Assembly: GCF_029542085.1 (NCBI RefSeq)
Contig: NZ_CP107036.1
Coordinates: forward strand, 372,001 to 436,000
DNA from: Sphingobacterium sp. ML3W
GTDB lineage: Bacteria > Bacteroidota > Bacteroidia > Sphingobacteriales > Sphingobacteriaceae
Length of the DNA stretch: 64,000 nucleotides
Direction of reading: 5' to 3'
A program made the translations under genes and the position numbers. The notes under the pieces were generated by a model, which was not told the DNA's origin, searched no databases, and saw only the letters and a program-made list of their open reading frames with translations. The first letter of the stretch is position 1, and the number at the start of each line of letters is the position of its first letter. Of the stretch, positions 23,865-32,595 are shown in pieces.

Positions 23865-26141
23865 TTAAAGCAGCTTAAAATCCTCCTCCTTTACATCACG
23901 GCTATTGGGGCCGATGTAAACTTTGAAATCTCCCGGTTCGGCTACATAGTTCAGATTGTTATCAAAGAATTTGAGGTCTTTAACTCGAATCTCAAATTTA
24001 ACAGTCTTCGTTTCACCTTTCTTTAAAAATATTTTTTGAAATCCTTTTAGTTCTTTTACAGGACGGGTGACCGAACCTACCAAATCCTGGATATATAATT
24101 GAACAGTTTCTTCGGCGTCATAATGCCCTGTATTGCTAATAGTAATACTCGCTTGAATATTACTGCTGTTGTCCAATGTGTTTTTATCAAGATGAACCTC
24201 TCCATAGGTAAAGCTCGTATAACTCAATCCATAACCAAAAGGGTAGAGTGGTGAATTGCTTACGTCTAGATAATTCGATTTGAATTTTTCAAAATCACCT
24301 GAATTTCCATAAGGTCTGCCCGTATTTTTGTGTGCATAATAGATGGGGATCTGTCCAACATTACGAGGGAAAGTCGCTGTAATCTTTCCAGAAGGAACAA
24401 CATCTCCAAACAATACGTCTGCAACAGCCTTTCCGGTTTCAGACCCACCAAACCAAACATTTAATATGGCTGGCACATGGGAGTCTTCCCAGGTGAGTGT
24501 TAGCGGTCTACCTGTAAATAATACAAGTACAACTGGTTTTCCTGTTGCCAATAGTGCTTTTAGTAAATTCTGCTGATTTTTTGGAATATCCAGTTCGGAA
24601 CGACTGGAACTCTCACCTGACATTTCCGACGATTCTCCAAGTGCAGCAACAATGACATCCGACTGTTGCGCGACTTTCACTGCTTCCGCAATAATTTCCT
24701 CTTCTTTTCGGGGATCTCTGGCTATAGTACGGCCAAACATTGTCGCATGTTTCTGGTAGTTTGAATCTTCAAGTAGATTACTGCCCAGATGTGTGAGGAT
24801 ATTTACTTTATTGCCTAATACCACTTTCATTCCTTCCACTAATGATTCTGTTTTCTCCAATTCTGCACTCACACTCCAGGTTCCCGGCATATTGGCACCT
24901 GAGTTGGCTAAAGGGCCAATCACAGCAACTGTTCCGGATTTCCTTAAAGGGAGTGCTTGTTTTTCATTTTTAAGAAGGACAAATGATTTAGCGGCAATTT
25001 CTCTTGCTTTGGTATGATTGGCTGCAGAACCGATTGTCGTTTTGGCACGCTGCTCATCGCAATAACGATAGGGATCTTCAAATAATCCCAGTTTATACTT
25101 CGCTTCTAGTACAAACCGACAAGCTCTATCAATATCAGTTATTTTAACTTTACCTTCATCAAGTGATCTTTTCAACGTGGTAAGAAAACCTTCGCCGACC
25201 ATATCCATATCAATTCCGGCATTTAGGCTCAAAGCAGAAACTTGTTGTAGATCTCCAAGTCCATGTGCTGTGAGTTCGTTGACCGCTGTGTAGTCTGTTA
25301 CAACCAAACCTTTAAAGCCCCATTGCTCACGTAAGACATCTGTCATTAACCATTTGTTTGCCGAAGCGGGTACACCATTGATATCGTTAAAAGAGGTCAT
25401 GATACTTCCTGCACCGGCATCTAACGCTGCTTTGTAGGGGGGTAAATACTCATTGTACATCCGATGGAGACTCATGTCTGTACTGTTGTAGTCTCGCCCG
25501 CCTTCTGCGGCGCCATATAATGCAAAGTGCTTGACACAAGCCATCATGGTGTTATGTGCTGCTAAATTATCCCCCTGAAAGCCATGGACAATGGCCTCAG
25601 CAACTTTTGAACTTAGGTAAGTATCTTCACCCGACCCCTCAGAAATACGCCCCCATCTCGGATCTCTGGAAATATCCACCATTGGCGAAAATGCCCAGTT
25701 AATACCATCGGCAGTAGCTTCTTCGGCGGCAATACGGGCAGACTGTTCAATTAAGTTCATATCCCAGGTAGCGGCAAGTCCCAAGGGAATAGGGAATACA
25801 GTACGATAACCATGAATAACATCCATCCCAAAGATAATAGGAATCTTAAGTCTAGACTGCTTGATTGCAATTTCTTGAGTTTTGCGAATTTTGGATGGTG
25901 TACTCATACTGAAAATGCCGCCGATCTGGCCATTTCGGATTTTGGCTTCCACATCCGTAGAAACGGTAGTTCCTGTTGTCGCCTCCCCACCGGTGACTAG
26001 GTTAAGTTGTCCAATTTTTTCTTCGACGGTCATCTTAGCCATAAGCTGATCAATGAAACGGTCCATTTTCTGATTGGATTGGGCTGGGCTTGTATGCCAA
26101 GCTAAAAATGCAAGAAGGAAAGTACCTACTACTTTTTTCAT
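23865..26141 (-). CDS. bglX: Glycoside hydrolase family 3 beta-glucosidase (BglX-like), exported
   Basis: A 758-residue enzyme with a signal peptide ending at SPAQ (about residue 21). The GH3 N-terminal TIM-barrel contains GMDVIHGYRTVFPIPLG, the substrate-binding KHF segment (CVKHFALYGA) and the nucleophile Asp in VTDYTAVNEL. The C-terminal alpha/beta domain includes GESSEMSGESSSR with the probable acid/base Glu, followed by a fibronectin III-like end. It releases terminal beta-linked glucose in the periplasm. It is the last gene of a SusC-SusD-GH144-GH3 run, and characterised GH3 enzymes of such loci act on beta-1,2-glucooligosaccharides, which is the best guess here. Confidence 0.9.
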   Translation of the reverse strand: MKKVVGTFLLAFLAWHTSPAQSNQKMDRFIDQLMAKMTVEEKIGQLNLVTGGEATTGTTVSTDVEAKIRNGQIGGIFSMSTPSKIRKTQEIAIKQSRLKIPIIFGMDVIHGYRTVFPIPLGLAATWDMNLIEQSARIAAEEATADGINWAFSPMVDISRDPRWGRISEGSGEDTYLSSKVAEAIVHGFQGDNLAAHNTMMACVKHFALYGAAEGGRDYNSTDMSLHRMYNEYLPPYKAALDAGAGSIMTSFNDINGVPASANKWLMTDVLREQWGFKGLVVTDYTAVNELTAHGLGDLQQVSALSLNAGIDMDMVGEGFLTTLKRSLDEGKVKITDIDRACRFVLEAKYKLGLFEDPYRYCDEQRAKTTIGSAANHTKAREIAAKSFVLLKNEKQALPLRKSGTVAVIGPLANSGANMPGTWSVSAELEKTESLVEGMKVVLGNKVNILTHLGSNLLEDSNYQKHATMFGRTIARDPRKEEEIIAEAVKVAQQSDVIVAALGESSEMSGESSSRSELDIPKNQQNLLKALLATGKPVVLVLFTGRPLTLTWEDSHVPAILNVWFGGSETGKAVADVLFGDVVPSGKITATFPRNVGQIPIYYAHKNTGRPYGNSGDFEKFKSNYLDVSNSPLYPFGYGLSYTSFTYGEVHLDKNTLDNSSNIQASITISNTGHYDAEETVQLYIQDLVGSVTRPVKELKGFQKIFLKKGETKTVKFEIRVKDLKFFDNNLNYVAEPGDFKVYIGPNSRDVKEEDFKLL

Positions 26142-26310
26142 CGTATTATTTTTTTGTGTGCGTGTGGATTTTGTATTCCTCGCAACATTGTAAGTTTATG
26201 TAAAATGTTCAATATGCTTCTTGAACCTCTTTGATAGGATGTAATGTTGTTTTCGTGGATGGAACCATTTTCAACGTGTGACGGATTGAAAATGATTCCG
26301 GAATTTACCA

Positions 26311-27696
26311 CTACTTTAAATAAGGACTTGTAAAACCAAGTTTTTTCAATCCTTGCTGAATCTCTGGTGCTTGCATGAACAAGTCCCAGATTTTTCCTGT
26401 TCTATAGTTCTCGATCATGACAATGATCGGTCCTTGATCGATCGCTAGATAGCGTTGCGGAAACCAATTGGCGGTTTCACTATAGGCATCATAATAGCCA
26501 TATTTACCCCAAACTTTGGCTCCCAGTTGCCTATTCAGATATTGTGCAAATTGAATACTTTCATGTGGCGAGTAGGGCATAGAAGATAATGCTGCTGTGG
26601 GTGAGATTACTCCTGGGTCATTGTTTGGATGATGTGCATCGTATCCCTTGATGGAATAACTAGCTGTCCAGCCCCAACCTTTGTCTACACCATAACCTTT
26701 ATAGCCTTTGGGATTTTGCCCAGCATAAGCCAAGTTTATTTTAACATGATTGCGTGTCGCTTCCCAATAATCAGCATATTGATCTTTAAGCCCTTTCGGG
26801 CTTAAACCCAAGTAAGAATAGTGTTCCCAGAATAAAGGGCCTACTTCACCTTCTTTGGCATTGTGTTTAAGTACCAATGGGATATCGTATTTTTTAGCAT
26901 TGCTTTTAATCCCTCCAGATCTAGCCCATCCTTCATGGTATACACTTGGTGCGATAGGGTGAGAAGGGGAAGAGGCAGCTAAAACATAAGTGATTAGACA
27001 TTCATCGTAACCCTTGATGGGATGATTCTGCTGAAAATTAAATTTTGGGCTCCAATGCCAATACAGCACGTTTTGTCCATTTGTATAATGATTCCAGTCT
27101 ATTTCTTTCCAAAGTTTATCGGCTTTTTGTGCGACTACTTTGGCGGCATCGCTTTTATCTTTCAGATACTCACGAACGGTGATGAGACCCTGTGCTAAGA
27201 AAGCTGTTTCAACAATATCTCCGCCATTGTCTTTTTCGCTGAAAGGTTTGGCTGTGCCTAATTCGCCGTCATACCAATGTGCCCATGCACCACGAAATCG
27301 CTCTATTTTGGCAAGATAATCCATAATGTGGTTGAGCTTTTGCGTACCTTGGTCCACCGTGATAAATCCGCGTTCCATGGCGACGATCATTCCCATCAGA
27401 CCAAAACCACTTCCGCCGATGGTCACCACATTACGATCATTCTCGGGGTAGACACCATCCATATGAATACGTTCGCGGGCTAGGCCTGATGTAGGTTCGG
27501 CACCTTCCCAAAAATATTGAAAGGTCTGTTGCTGAATATTCGTCAATAGGGAGTCTTCATTTACTTTATTTTGACCTATAGAATCTTTTGTGGACGGATC
27601 TGCGGATCCGTTGGTAGAGGCGTTTTGGCATGAACTGCTGAGAAGAAGGGCCAAAGCAATACCAGTAAGGCTCGGATATGCTATTCGTTTTCTCAT
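26311..27696 (-). CDS. GH144-like endo-beta-1,2-glucanase (glycoamylase-like domain), lipoprotein
   Basis: A 461-residue protein with a lipoprotein signal (LLLSSSC, Cys at about 23) and a short low-complexity linker. From about residue 50 it forms an alpha/alpha-toroid domain with TFQYFWEGAEPTSGLARER, TIGGSGFGLMG, RFRGAWAHWYDG and YHEGWARSGG, the pattern of the glycoamylase-like family now classed largely as GH144. The founding GH144 enzyme, from Chitinophaga pinensis, is an endo-beta-1,2-glucanase. It would cut the polymer at the cell surface or in the periplasm, feeding the SusCD importer and the GH3 exo-enzyme. GH144 membership is by motif recognition; activity is inferred. Confidence 0.75.
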   Translation of the reverse strand: MRKRIAYPSLTGIALALLLSSSCQNASTNGSADPSTKDSIGQNKVNEDSLLTNIQQQTFQYFWEGAEPTSGLARERIHMDGVYPENDRNVVTIGGSGFGLMGMIVAMERGFITVDQGTQKLNHIMDYLAKIERFRGAWAHWYDGELGTAKPFSEKDNGGDIVETAFLAQGLITVREYLKDKSDAAKVVAQKADKLWKEIDWNHYTNGQNVLYWHWSPKFNFQQNHPIKGYDECLITYVLAASSPSHPIAPSVYHEGWARSGGIKSNAKKYDIPLVLKHNAKEGEVGPLFWEHYSYLGLSPKGLKDQYADYWEATRNHVKINLAYAGQNPKGYKGYGVDKGWGWTASYSIKGYDAHHPNNDPGVISPTAALSSMPYSPHESIQFAQYLNRQLGAKVWGKYGYYDAYSETANWFPQRYLAIDQGPIIVMIENYRTGKIWDLFMQAPEIQQGLKKLGFTSPYLK

Positions 27697-27722
27697 GGAT
27701 GAAATATTTTTTAAGAATCTTG

Positions 27723-27756
27723 AAAAATGTCCAAACGACTTACAGGTCGTTTGGAC
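27723..27756 (-). terminator. Intercistronic hairpin between susD and the GH144 gene (partial terminator)
   Basis: On the minus strand GTCCAAACGAC pairs with GTCGTTTGGAC (11-bp perfect stem, 27746-27756 with 27729-27739, 6-nt loop), followed after one A by five T. It lies in the 77-bp gap between susD and the downstream enzyme gene, so it may attenuate transcription or stabilise the susCD message. Confidence 0.65.
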
Positions 27757-27773
27757 GGTTTATAGTTTGTGTG

Positions 27774-29204
27774 TTACCAACCGGGATTTTGAGGCATTTC
27801 TGGAGTCTGAATACGTTGGTCTTCCGGAATTGGAAAGAGCAACATTTTATCCTGAAACGTTTTTCCATTTGCAGCCATAGCTGTTTTTGCTTGTTTAGTA
27901 CGAACAAGATCAAACCAGCGGTCGTGTTCAAAGGCTAGTTCGAGACGTCTCTCTTTCCAGATCAATTGACGTAGTTGCGCTTGGTCCGTAGTTGTTATAT
28001 TTGACAATTTTACACGTGTACGTATAGCATTTAAGGCACTCAGTGATTCGTTGCTATTACCTAATTCGTTGGAAGCTTCCGCTAATATTAAGTAAATTTC
28101 ACCTAAGCGAAGATAGCGGACATTTTTGTCCGTGTACTCGGCACCACCATTTGCGGATGAATATGCCTTCATATTATACATAGGGTTTTCGACGCCGTTG
28201 TCAATTACTCGTCCATCATAAAGAGTAGAATTTCTAAAGATGATAGTGGCATCGCGACGGATATTATCTTTTTCGGCGTTGAAAGCATCTAATAAATTTT
28301 GACTAGGTGTATTAAATCCCCAACCAAGACTGACAAGCCCCCCGCGGGGAGCTTGCACTTGGCTATATTGCTTAACTCCAAGGGCAATTGATGTTCCTCG
28401 AGCCTGCCATTCAAACAATGATTCTGGACCATTCTCACCTTCCAGTCTCCAAATTTTTGCATAATCAGCCTCTAAACTGTAGCCACCCGAGCTGATCACT
28501 GTTTTCGCTAGATCGGCAGCCTGTTGCCATTTACTTTGATATAAATAAACTTTTGCCAACAGACCTTGGGCAGCCCCTTTGGTTGCACGTCCTAAATCTT
28601 TGGCAGCGTATGCAGACTTTAGAGGTAGGTTGTCAATAGCAAATTGAAGATCAGCTTCGATATAGGCATAAACCGCAGATGCTGGCTCTCTTTTGATAAG
28701 ATCGCGATCTTGAATTGGAACATCTCCCCAGCCACGTACAAGGTAGAAGTAATTTAATGCACGTAGAAAACGCGCTTCACCAATTAATCTATTTTTGTAA
28801 GCTACATCGGTCAAACCAAATTTTTCGGTATAGTCTATTGCTTGAGTGGCTCGTCCTATTGACTTATACCAACGAGACCACATAGATTTAATCGAACCTG
28901 TTGTAGTTGTATAGGTTAGATTGTCCAGATCTGCTTTGTCCCCACCATTGTCTGTCGCAGAACTTCCTTTATCCGCGTTATCAGAAATCATATCGGTGAT
29001 GCCGATATAAGAAAAAGAGTAGTCCCAGTCTGTAAACATGCCATAGACTCCATTAATAAATTGTTCTGGAGTAAATACCTGCTCACTATCATTTGCTTCA
29101 ACCCTTTCACGCGAAGGAACATCTAAAAAATTACTGTCTTTACATCCTTGCATAACAACGCCGGTTGTTGCAAGTAGTACTATATAGAGTTTATTTATTT
29201 TCAT
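27774..29204 (-). CDS. SusD-like surface glycan-binding lipoprotein (first locus)
   Basis: A 476-residue SusD/RagB family protein. The lipobox is at VVMQGC (Cys about 21), followed by the typical FLDVPSRE start. The TPR-rich helical core has FLRALNYFYLVRGWGDVPI (about 145-165), and the C-terminal region has YLRLGEIYLILAEA, WKERRLELAFEHDRWFDLVR and the final PQNPGW. It caps the paired SusC barrel and binds glycan at the outer face. It starts 21 bp after the susC stop. In this locus the ligand is probably beta-1,2-glucan fragments, judged from the neighbouring enzymes. Confidence 0.92.
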   Translation of the reverse strand: MKINKLYIVLLATTGVVMQGCKDSNFLDVPSRERVEANDSEQVFTPEQFINGVYGMFTDWDYSFSYIGITDMISDNADKGSSATDNGGDKADLDNLTYTTTTGSIKSMWSRWYKSIGRATQAIDYTEKFGLTDVAYKNRLIGEARFLRALNYFYLVRGWGDVPIQDRDLIKREPASAVYAYIEADLQFAIDNLPLKSAYAAKDLGRATKGAAQGLLAKVYLYQSKWQQAADLAKTVISSGGYSLEADYAKIWRLEGENGPESLFEWQARGTSIALGVKQYSQVQAPRGGLVSLGWGFNTPSQNLLDAFNAEKDNIRRDATIIFRNSTLYDGRVIDNGVENPMYNMKAYSSANGGAEYTDKNVRYLRLGEIYLILAEASNELGNSNESLSALNAIRTRVKLSNITTTDQAQLRQLIWKERRLELAFEHDRWFDLVRTKQAKTAMAANGKTFQDKMLLFPIPEDQRIQTPEMPQNPGW

Positions 29205-29225
29205 TGTTAGTAAGATTTAATAATG

Positions 29226-32200
29226 TTAAAATTGCATATTAAGCCCGAACAGGAAATTACGTGTAGTAGGATAAGCAGATAGTTCTATCCCAGAAGTTAA
29301 ATTGGGACTACCATCGCCCGCCAATTCTGGTGAGAAACCGCTATACTTGGTGAACATAAATGGATTTTGGGCAGTTACATATAATCGTAAGTTAGATTTT
29401 GAGCTGTACAGATTACGGAAAGTATAACCTAATGTGATATTATTGATACGGAAATAACTGCCTGATTCTAGGAAATAACTTGACGCCCAATAGGCACGTT
29501 CCGCACCCGGGTGTACATTATTCGGGTTATCTTTGGTCCATCTTTCTTGAAACGTAGATAATGTAAGGTTTTCCCCCGCATCTTGTCTCACACTTTTTAG
29601 TCCATTATATACTTTATTACCTGCAACGCCATAACCTGATAGATTGAAGTCAATTGCTTTATAATTGATGCCTATATTGATCCCATAAGTCGAAGATGGT
29701 AAGAATGAACCAAAGAATTTTTTATCTCGGGTATCAATTACACCATCACTATTTTGATCTTTATATTTCAAATAGCCAGGTTTAGCAGGTCCGAAAGAAG
29801 GGTTATTCGCGATATCATTCGCATCCTGAAATACACCAATAGACTCAAACATCCACCAACCATAGATTGGTTGTCCGACACGAAGCTGTTTTGTTATTTC
29901 TCCATTGTTCAAGCTACCCCCTGTTGCGCCGTCGTAGGCGGGTTGAACTTCGGTAACTTTATTCTTATTGTAGGCATAATTTACACCAACGGTGTAGCTG
30001 AAATCGGGACTTATACTTTTATTCCAATTTAAAACAACTTCTACTCCTTGATTTAGGACTTTCGCTCCATGCGCGTAAAAGTTCTGTTCTGAAGGAGATG
30101 TTAACGTTGGCGTTACATTTAGTATCGTGTTCGTATTTAGTTTATGATAATAGTCAATTGAGCCCGACAAGTTATTGTTTAAGAAAGCGAAATCAATACC
30201 GGCTCCGGTTTCACGAGTTACTTCCCAGGTGAGATCTACTGCGGGAGTACCATATGCACTACCATATACCAAATTCTGTTCTGGACCAAAGACATAATTG
30301 TAATTAGATGCCCCTGGACTATTCATGATTGTAGAAACATTAAGTGGAATATCTTGATTCCCTAATTTCCCCCAGTTTCCGCGAATTTTTAGTAAATTAA
30401 TCCATGAGGCGTCCTTCATAAATTCCTCATTAGAAATGTTCCATCCAAATCCTAGAGAAGGAAATGTTCCCCAATACTTACCCGTATTTTTAAATACGCT
30501 GGATCCATCTCGACGAATTGTTCCTGTGAAGTAATATCGGCTATCATAATTGTATTGTACTCGACCAAAATACGAAGCTAATGCACGTGGAGTATAATAG
30601 GTTTGACGGCTAATCAGCTCGTATTCGTCGGAAGCCAAATCAATGTTCCAATACTGTTCTTGCTCGGGCACACTGTAGCCTGTTTGGCTATTCATACTAT
30701 TGATATCATATTTTTCACGGGACATACCTAATACGGCCTCAATATGATGTTTATCAAAACTTTTATTGAATGTTAGGAAGTTTTCCCAGGACCATCGAAA
30801 TTGCTCAAGGTTTTCATATTTTAGACTATTATTCGCAAAAGTTATATTCCCGGGCTTTCCATCGGCTTTCTCTTTATAAAAATCAGCCTCTGTTTTTAGT
30901 GGATTAGCATTAAGATAATTTTCTTTGATGTTTACAAATTGTCTGTCCTTTGAATAAAACTTATTACCGCCAATACGTGAATTTATTTTAAGATAGTCGG
31001 TAATTTTAAATTCACCTTCAAAGCTACCCTGTAAACGCAATGTATTTGTCAGTTGATTCTGACGAAGAACTTCATATACCGGATTCCCCTGGGAGTTTAG
31101 ATTGCCTAAGCTTTCGCCAGGTGCAGTTTCAATTCCAACTATACCTGTATTGATATTGACACTATTTGTACCGTATCTTCCATTGCCATACATTACAGGT
31201 ACCAACGGTGACTGTCTGTAAGCTGTACTAAAGGCGCTATATGGTTTTGGAGTAGCTTTGGTTAACGTCAAATTTACATTTTGACTAAACTTAAGACGAT
31301 TATTCAATAATTTGTAAACATTATTGTTCCGTATCGTATTACGAGTAAATTTTGACCCTTCCAAAATACCATTTTCAGTATAGTTATTTGCAGAAACAAA
31401 GTAATCAATCGTTTCTGAGCCACCAGAAATATTGACAGAATTATTAAAAACGCTACCTGTTTTTAAAATTTCGTCAAACCAGTCTGTATTTGTAGCTTGC
31501 CCTGTTTTTAATCTATAACTACCTGGTTTATTGACTGATTCTAAAAATTCATTCGCAAAAGTGGTGAACTGTTCTGAATTGGCCATTTTAACACGGTTGA
31601 GAATTTTCTTCATTCCCGCAAAGCTTTCATAATTAATATTAACAGTGCCCGCCTTACCTTTTTTTGTTGTAACGATAATGACACCATTCGCAGCTCTTAA
31701 ACCATAGATAGAAGCCGAAGAAGCATCTTTCAACACATCCATAGATTCGATATCCGAAGGGTTGATGTTGTTGATGTCCGTTTGTGCAATACCATCAACG
31801 ATATATAATGGATTTCTCCCACCCAAAGCTGTTCCCAAACCTCTAATAATGACATTTGGAGATGAACCCGGAGCTTCATTGGCTATAATATTTAATCCCG
31901 CCGCTTTACCCTGAATGGATTGCATTGCTGACATCGCTGGTTGTTTGGCAATATCTGAAGATTTCAATGAGCTAATTGATCCCGTGAGGTCGGCCTTTTT
32001 CTGTGTACCATAACCGATTACGACAACCTCTTCCAACGCTTTATTTTCGTTCTCCAGAAAAACATTAAGTTGCGTTTGGTTTCCGATGTATACCGTTTGT
32101 GTACGGTAGCCTAGAAAATTGAAAACTAAGGAGTCGGTAGGAGAGGCGTTGATCTGAAATTTACCCGTTGCGTCGGTTTTGGTAGATGCTGCTTTCCCTT

Positions 32201-32330
32201 TGATACTAATGGTGACCCCTGGCATGGATATCATGCTGGAACCATCTTTGACCACTCCTTGTATAGAAGTTTGTCCATAGGCAACCGAGACGACCATGGA
32301 TGTCAAAAATAATGCGGATAGATTCCTCAT
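29226..32330 (-). CDS. SusC-like TonB-dependent outer-membrane transporter (first locus)
   Basis: A 1034-residue transporter with a signal peptide ending at AYGQ (about 20). It has a CarboxypepD_reg-like beta-sandwich (about 22-95), then the SusC signature EEVVVIGYGTQKKADLTGS, a plug domain (to about 225, ending IIVTTKKGKAGTVNI) and a 22-strand barrel ending in FLFGLNMQF with the terminal Phe. It imports oligosaccharides through the outer membrane using TonB energy. It is first in the minus-strand run SusC-SusD-GH144-GH3. The 32331-32519 upstream region shows no TAnnTTTG box, suggesting activator-dependent transcription. Confidence 0.93.
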   Translation of the reverse strand: MRNLSALFLTSMVVSVAYGQTSIQGVVKDGSSMISMPGVTISIKGKAASTKTDATGKFQINASPTDSLVFNFLGYRTQTVYIGNQTQLNVFLENENKALEEVVVIGYGTQKKADLTGSISSLKSSDIAKQPAMSAMQSIQGKAAGLNIIANEAPGSSPNVIIRGLGTALGGRNPLYIVDGIAQTDINNINPSDIESMDVLKDASSASIYGLRAANGVIIVTTKKGKAGTVNINYESFAGMKKILNRVKMANSEQFTTFANEFLESVNKPGSYRLKTGQATNTDWFDEILKTGSVFNNSVNISGGSETIDYFVSANNYTENGILEGSKFTRNTIRNNNVYKLLNNRLKFSQNVNLTLTKATPKPYSAFSTAYRQSPLVPVMYGNGRYGTNSVNINTGIVGIETAPGESLGNLNSQGNPVYEVLRQNQLTNTLRLQGSFEGEFKITDYLKINSRIGGNKFYSKDRQFVNIKENYLNANPLKTEADFYKEKADGKPGNITFANNSLKYENLEQFRWSWENFLTFNKSFDKHHIEAVLGMSREKYDINSMNSQTGYSVPEQEQYWNIDLASDEYELISRQTYYTPRALASYFGRVQYNYDSRYYFTGTIRRDGSSVFKNTGKYWGTFPSLGFGWNISNEEFMKDASWINLLKIRGNWGKLGNQDIPLNVSTIMNSPGASNYNYVFGPEQNLVYGSAYGTPAVDLTWEVTRETGAGIDFAFLNNNLSGSIDYYHKLNTNTILNVTPTLTSPSEQNFYAHGAKVLNQGVEVVLNWNKSISPDFSYTVGVNYAYNKNKVTEVQPAYDGATGGSLNNGEITKQLRVGQPIYGWWMFESIGVFQDANDIANNPSFGPAKPGYLKYKDQNSDGVIDTRDKKFFGSFLPSSTYGINIGINYKAIDFNLSGYGVAGNKVYNGLKSVRQDAGENLTLSTFQERWTKDNPNNVHPGAERAYWASSYFLESGSYFRINNITLGYTFRNLYSSKSNLRLYVTAQNPFMFTKYSGFSPELAGDGSPNLTSGIELSAYPTTRNFLFGLNMQF

Positions 32331-32519
32331 ATCGTAAAATTTTGGTGTTTGTTTAAAAATTCAATTGGTTATTCCCTCAGCAAATATGTTGATGTAGTAC
32401 AAGTTTGCCAAAATTTAACGTTTGCACATCACTACTACACTGGATTTATACTTTCTCAATGTAATTTTAGTTTAGTTTTAATATTTTGATATTGAGTTGT
32501 TTATAGTTTGTTTTTATAC

Positions 32520-32561
32520 AAAAAAAAGAGCGCTTTAGTGTTGTTTTTACACTAAAGCGCT
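32520..32561 (-). terminator. Intrinsic terminator of the triple-tyrosine regulator gene
   Basis: A perfect 12-bp stem AGCGCTTTAGTG (32529-32540) with CACTAAAGCGCT (32550-32561) over a 9-nt loop, followed on the minus strand by CTC and a run of eight T (32527-32520). It separates the regulator from the susC promoter region. Confidence 0.85.
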
Positions 32562-32595
32562 TGTGTGGTAATGATGTAGTCTTTGTAGCGAAATT

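Noticed and set aside
32395..32452. Distant inverted hexamers TGTAGT / ACTACA upstream of susC
   Set aside because: Arms are short and about 40 bp apart in AT-rich DNA, which is expected by chance.
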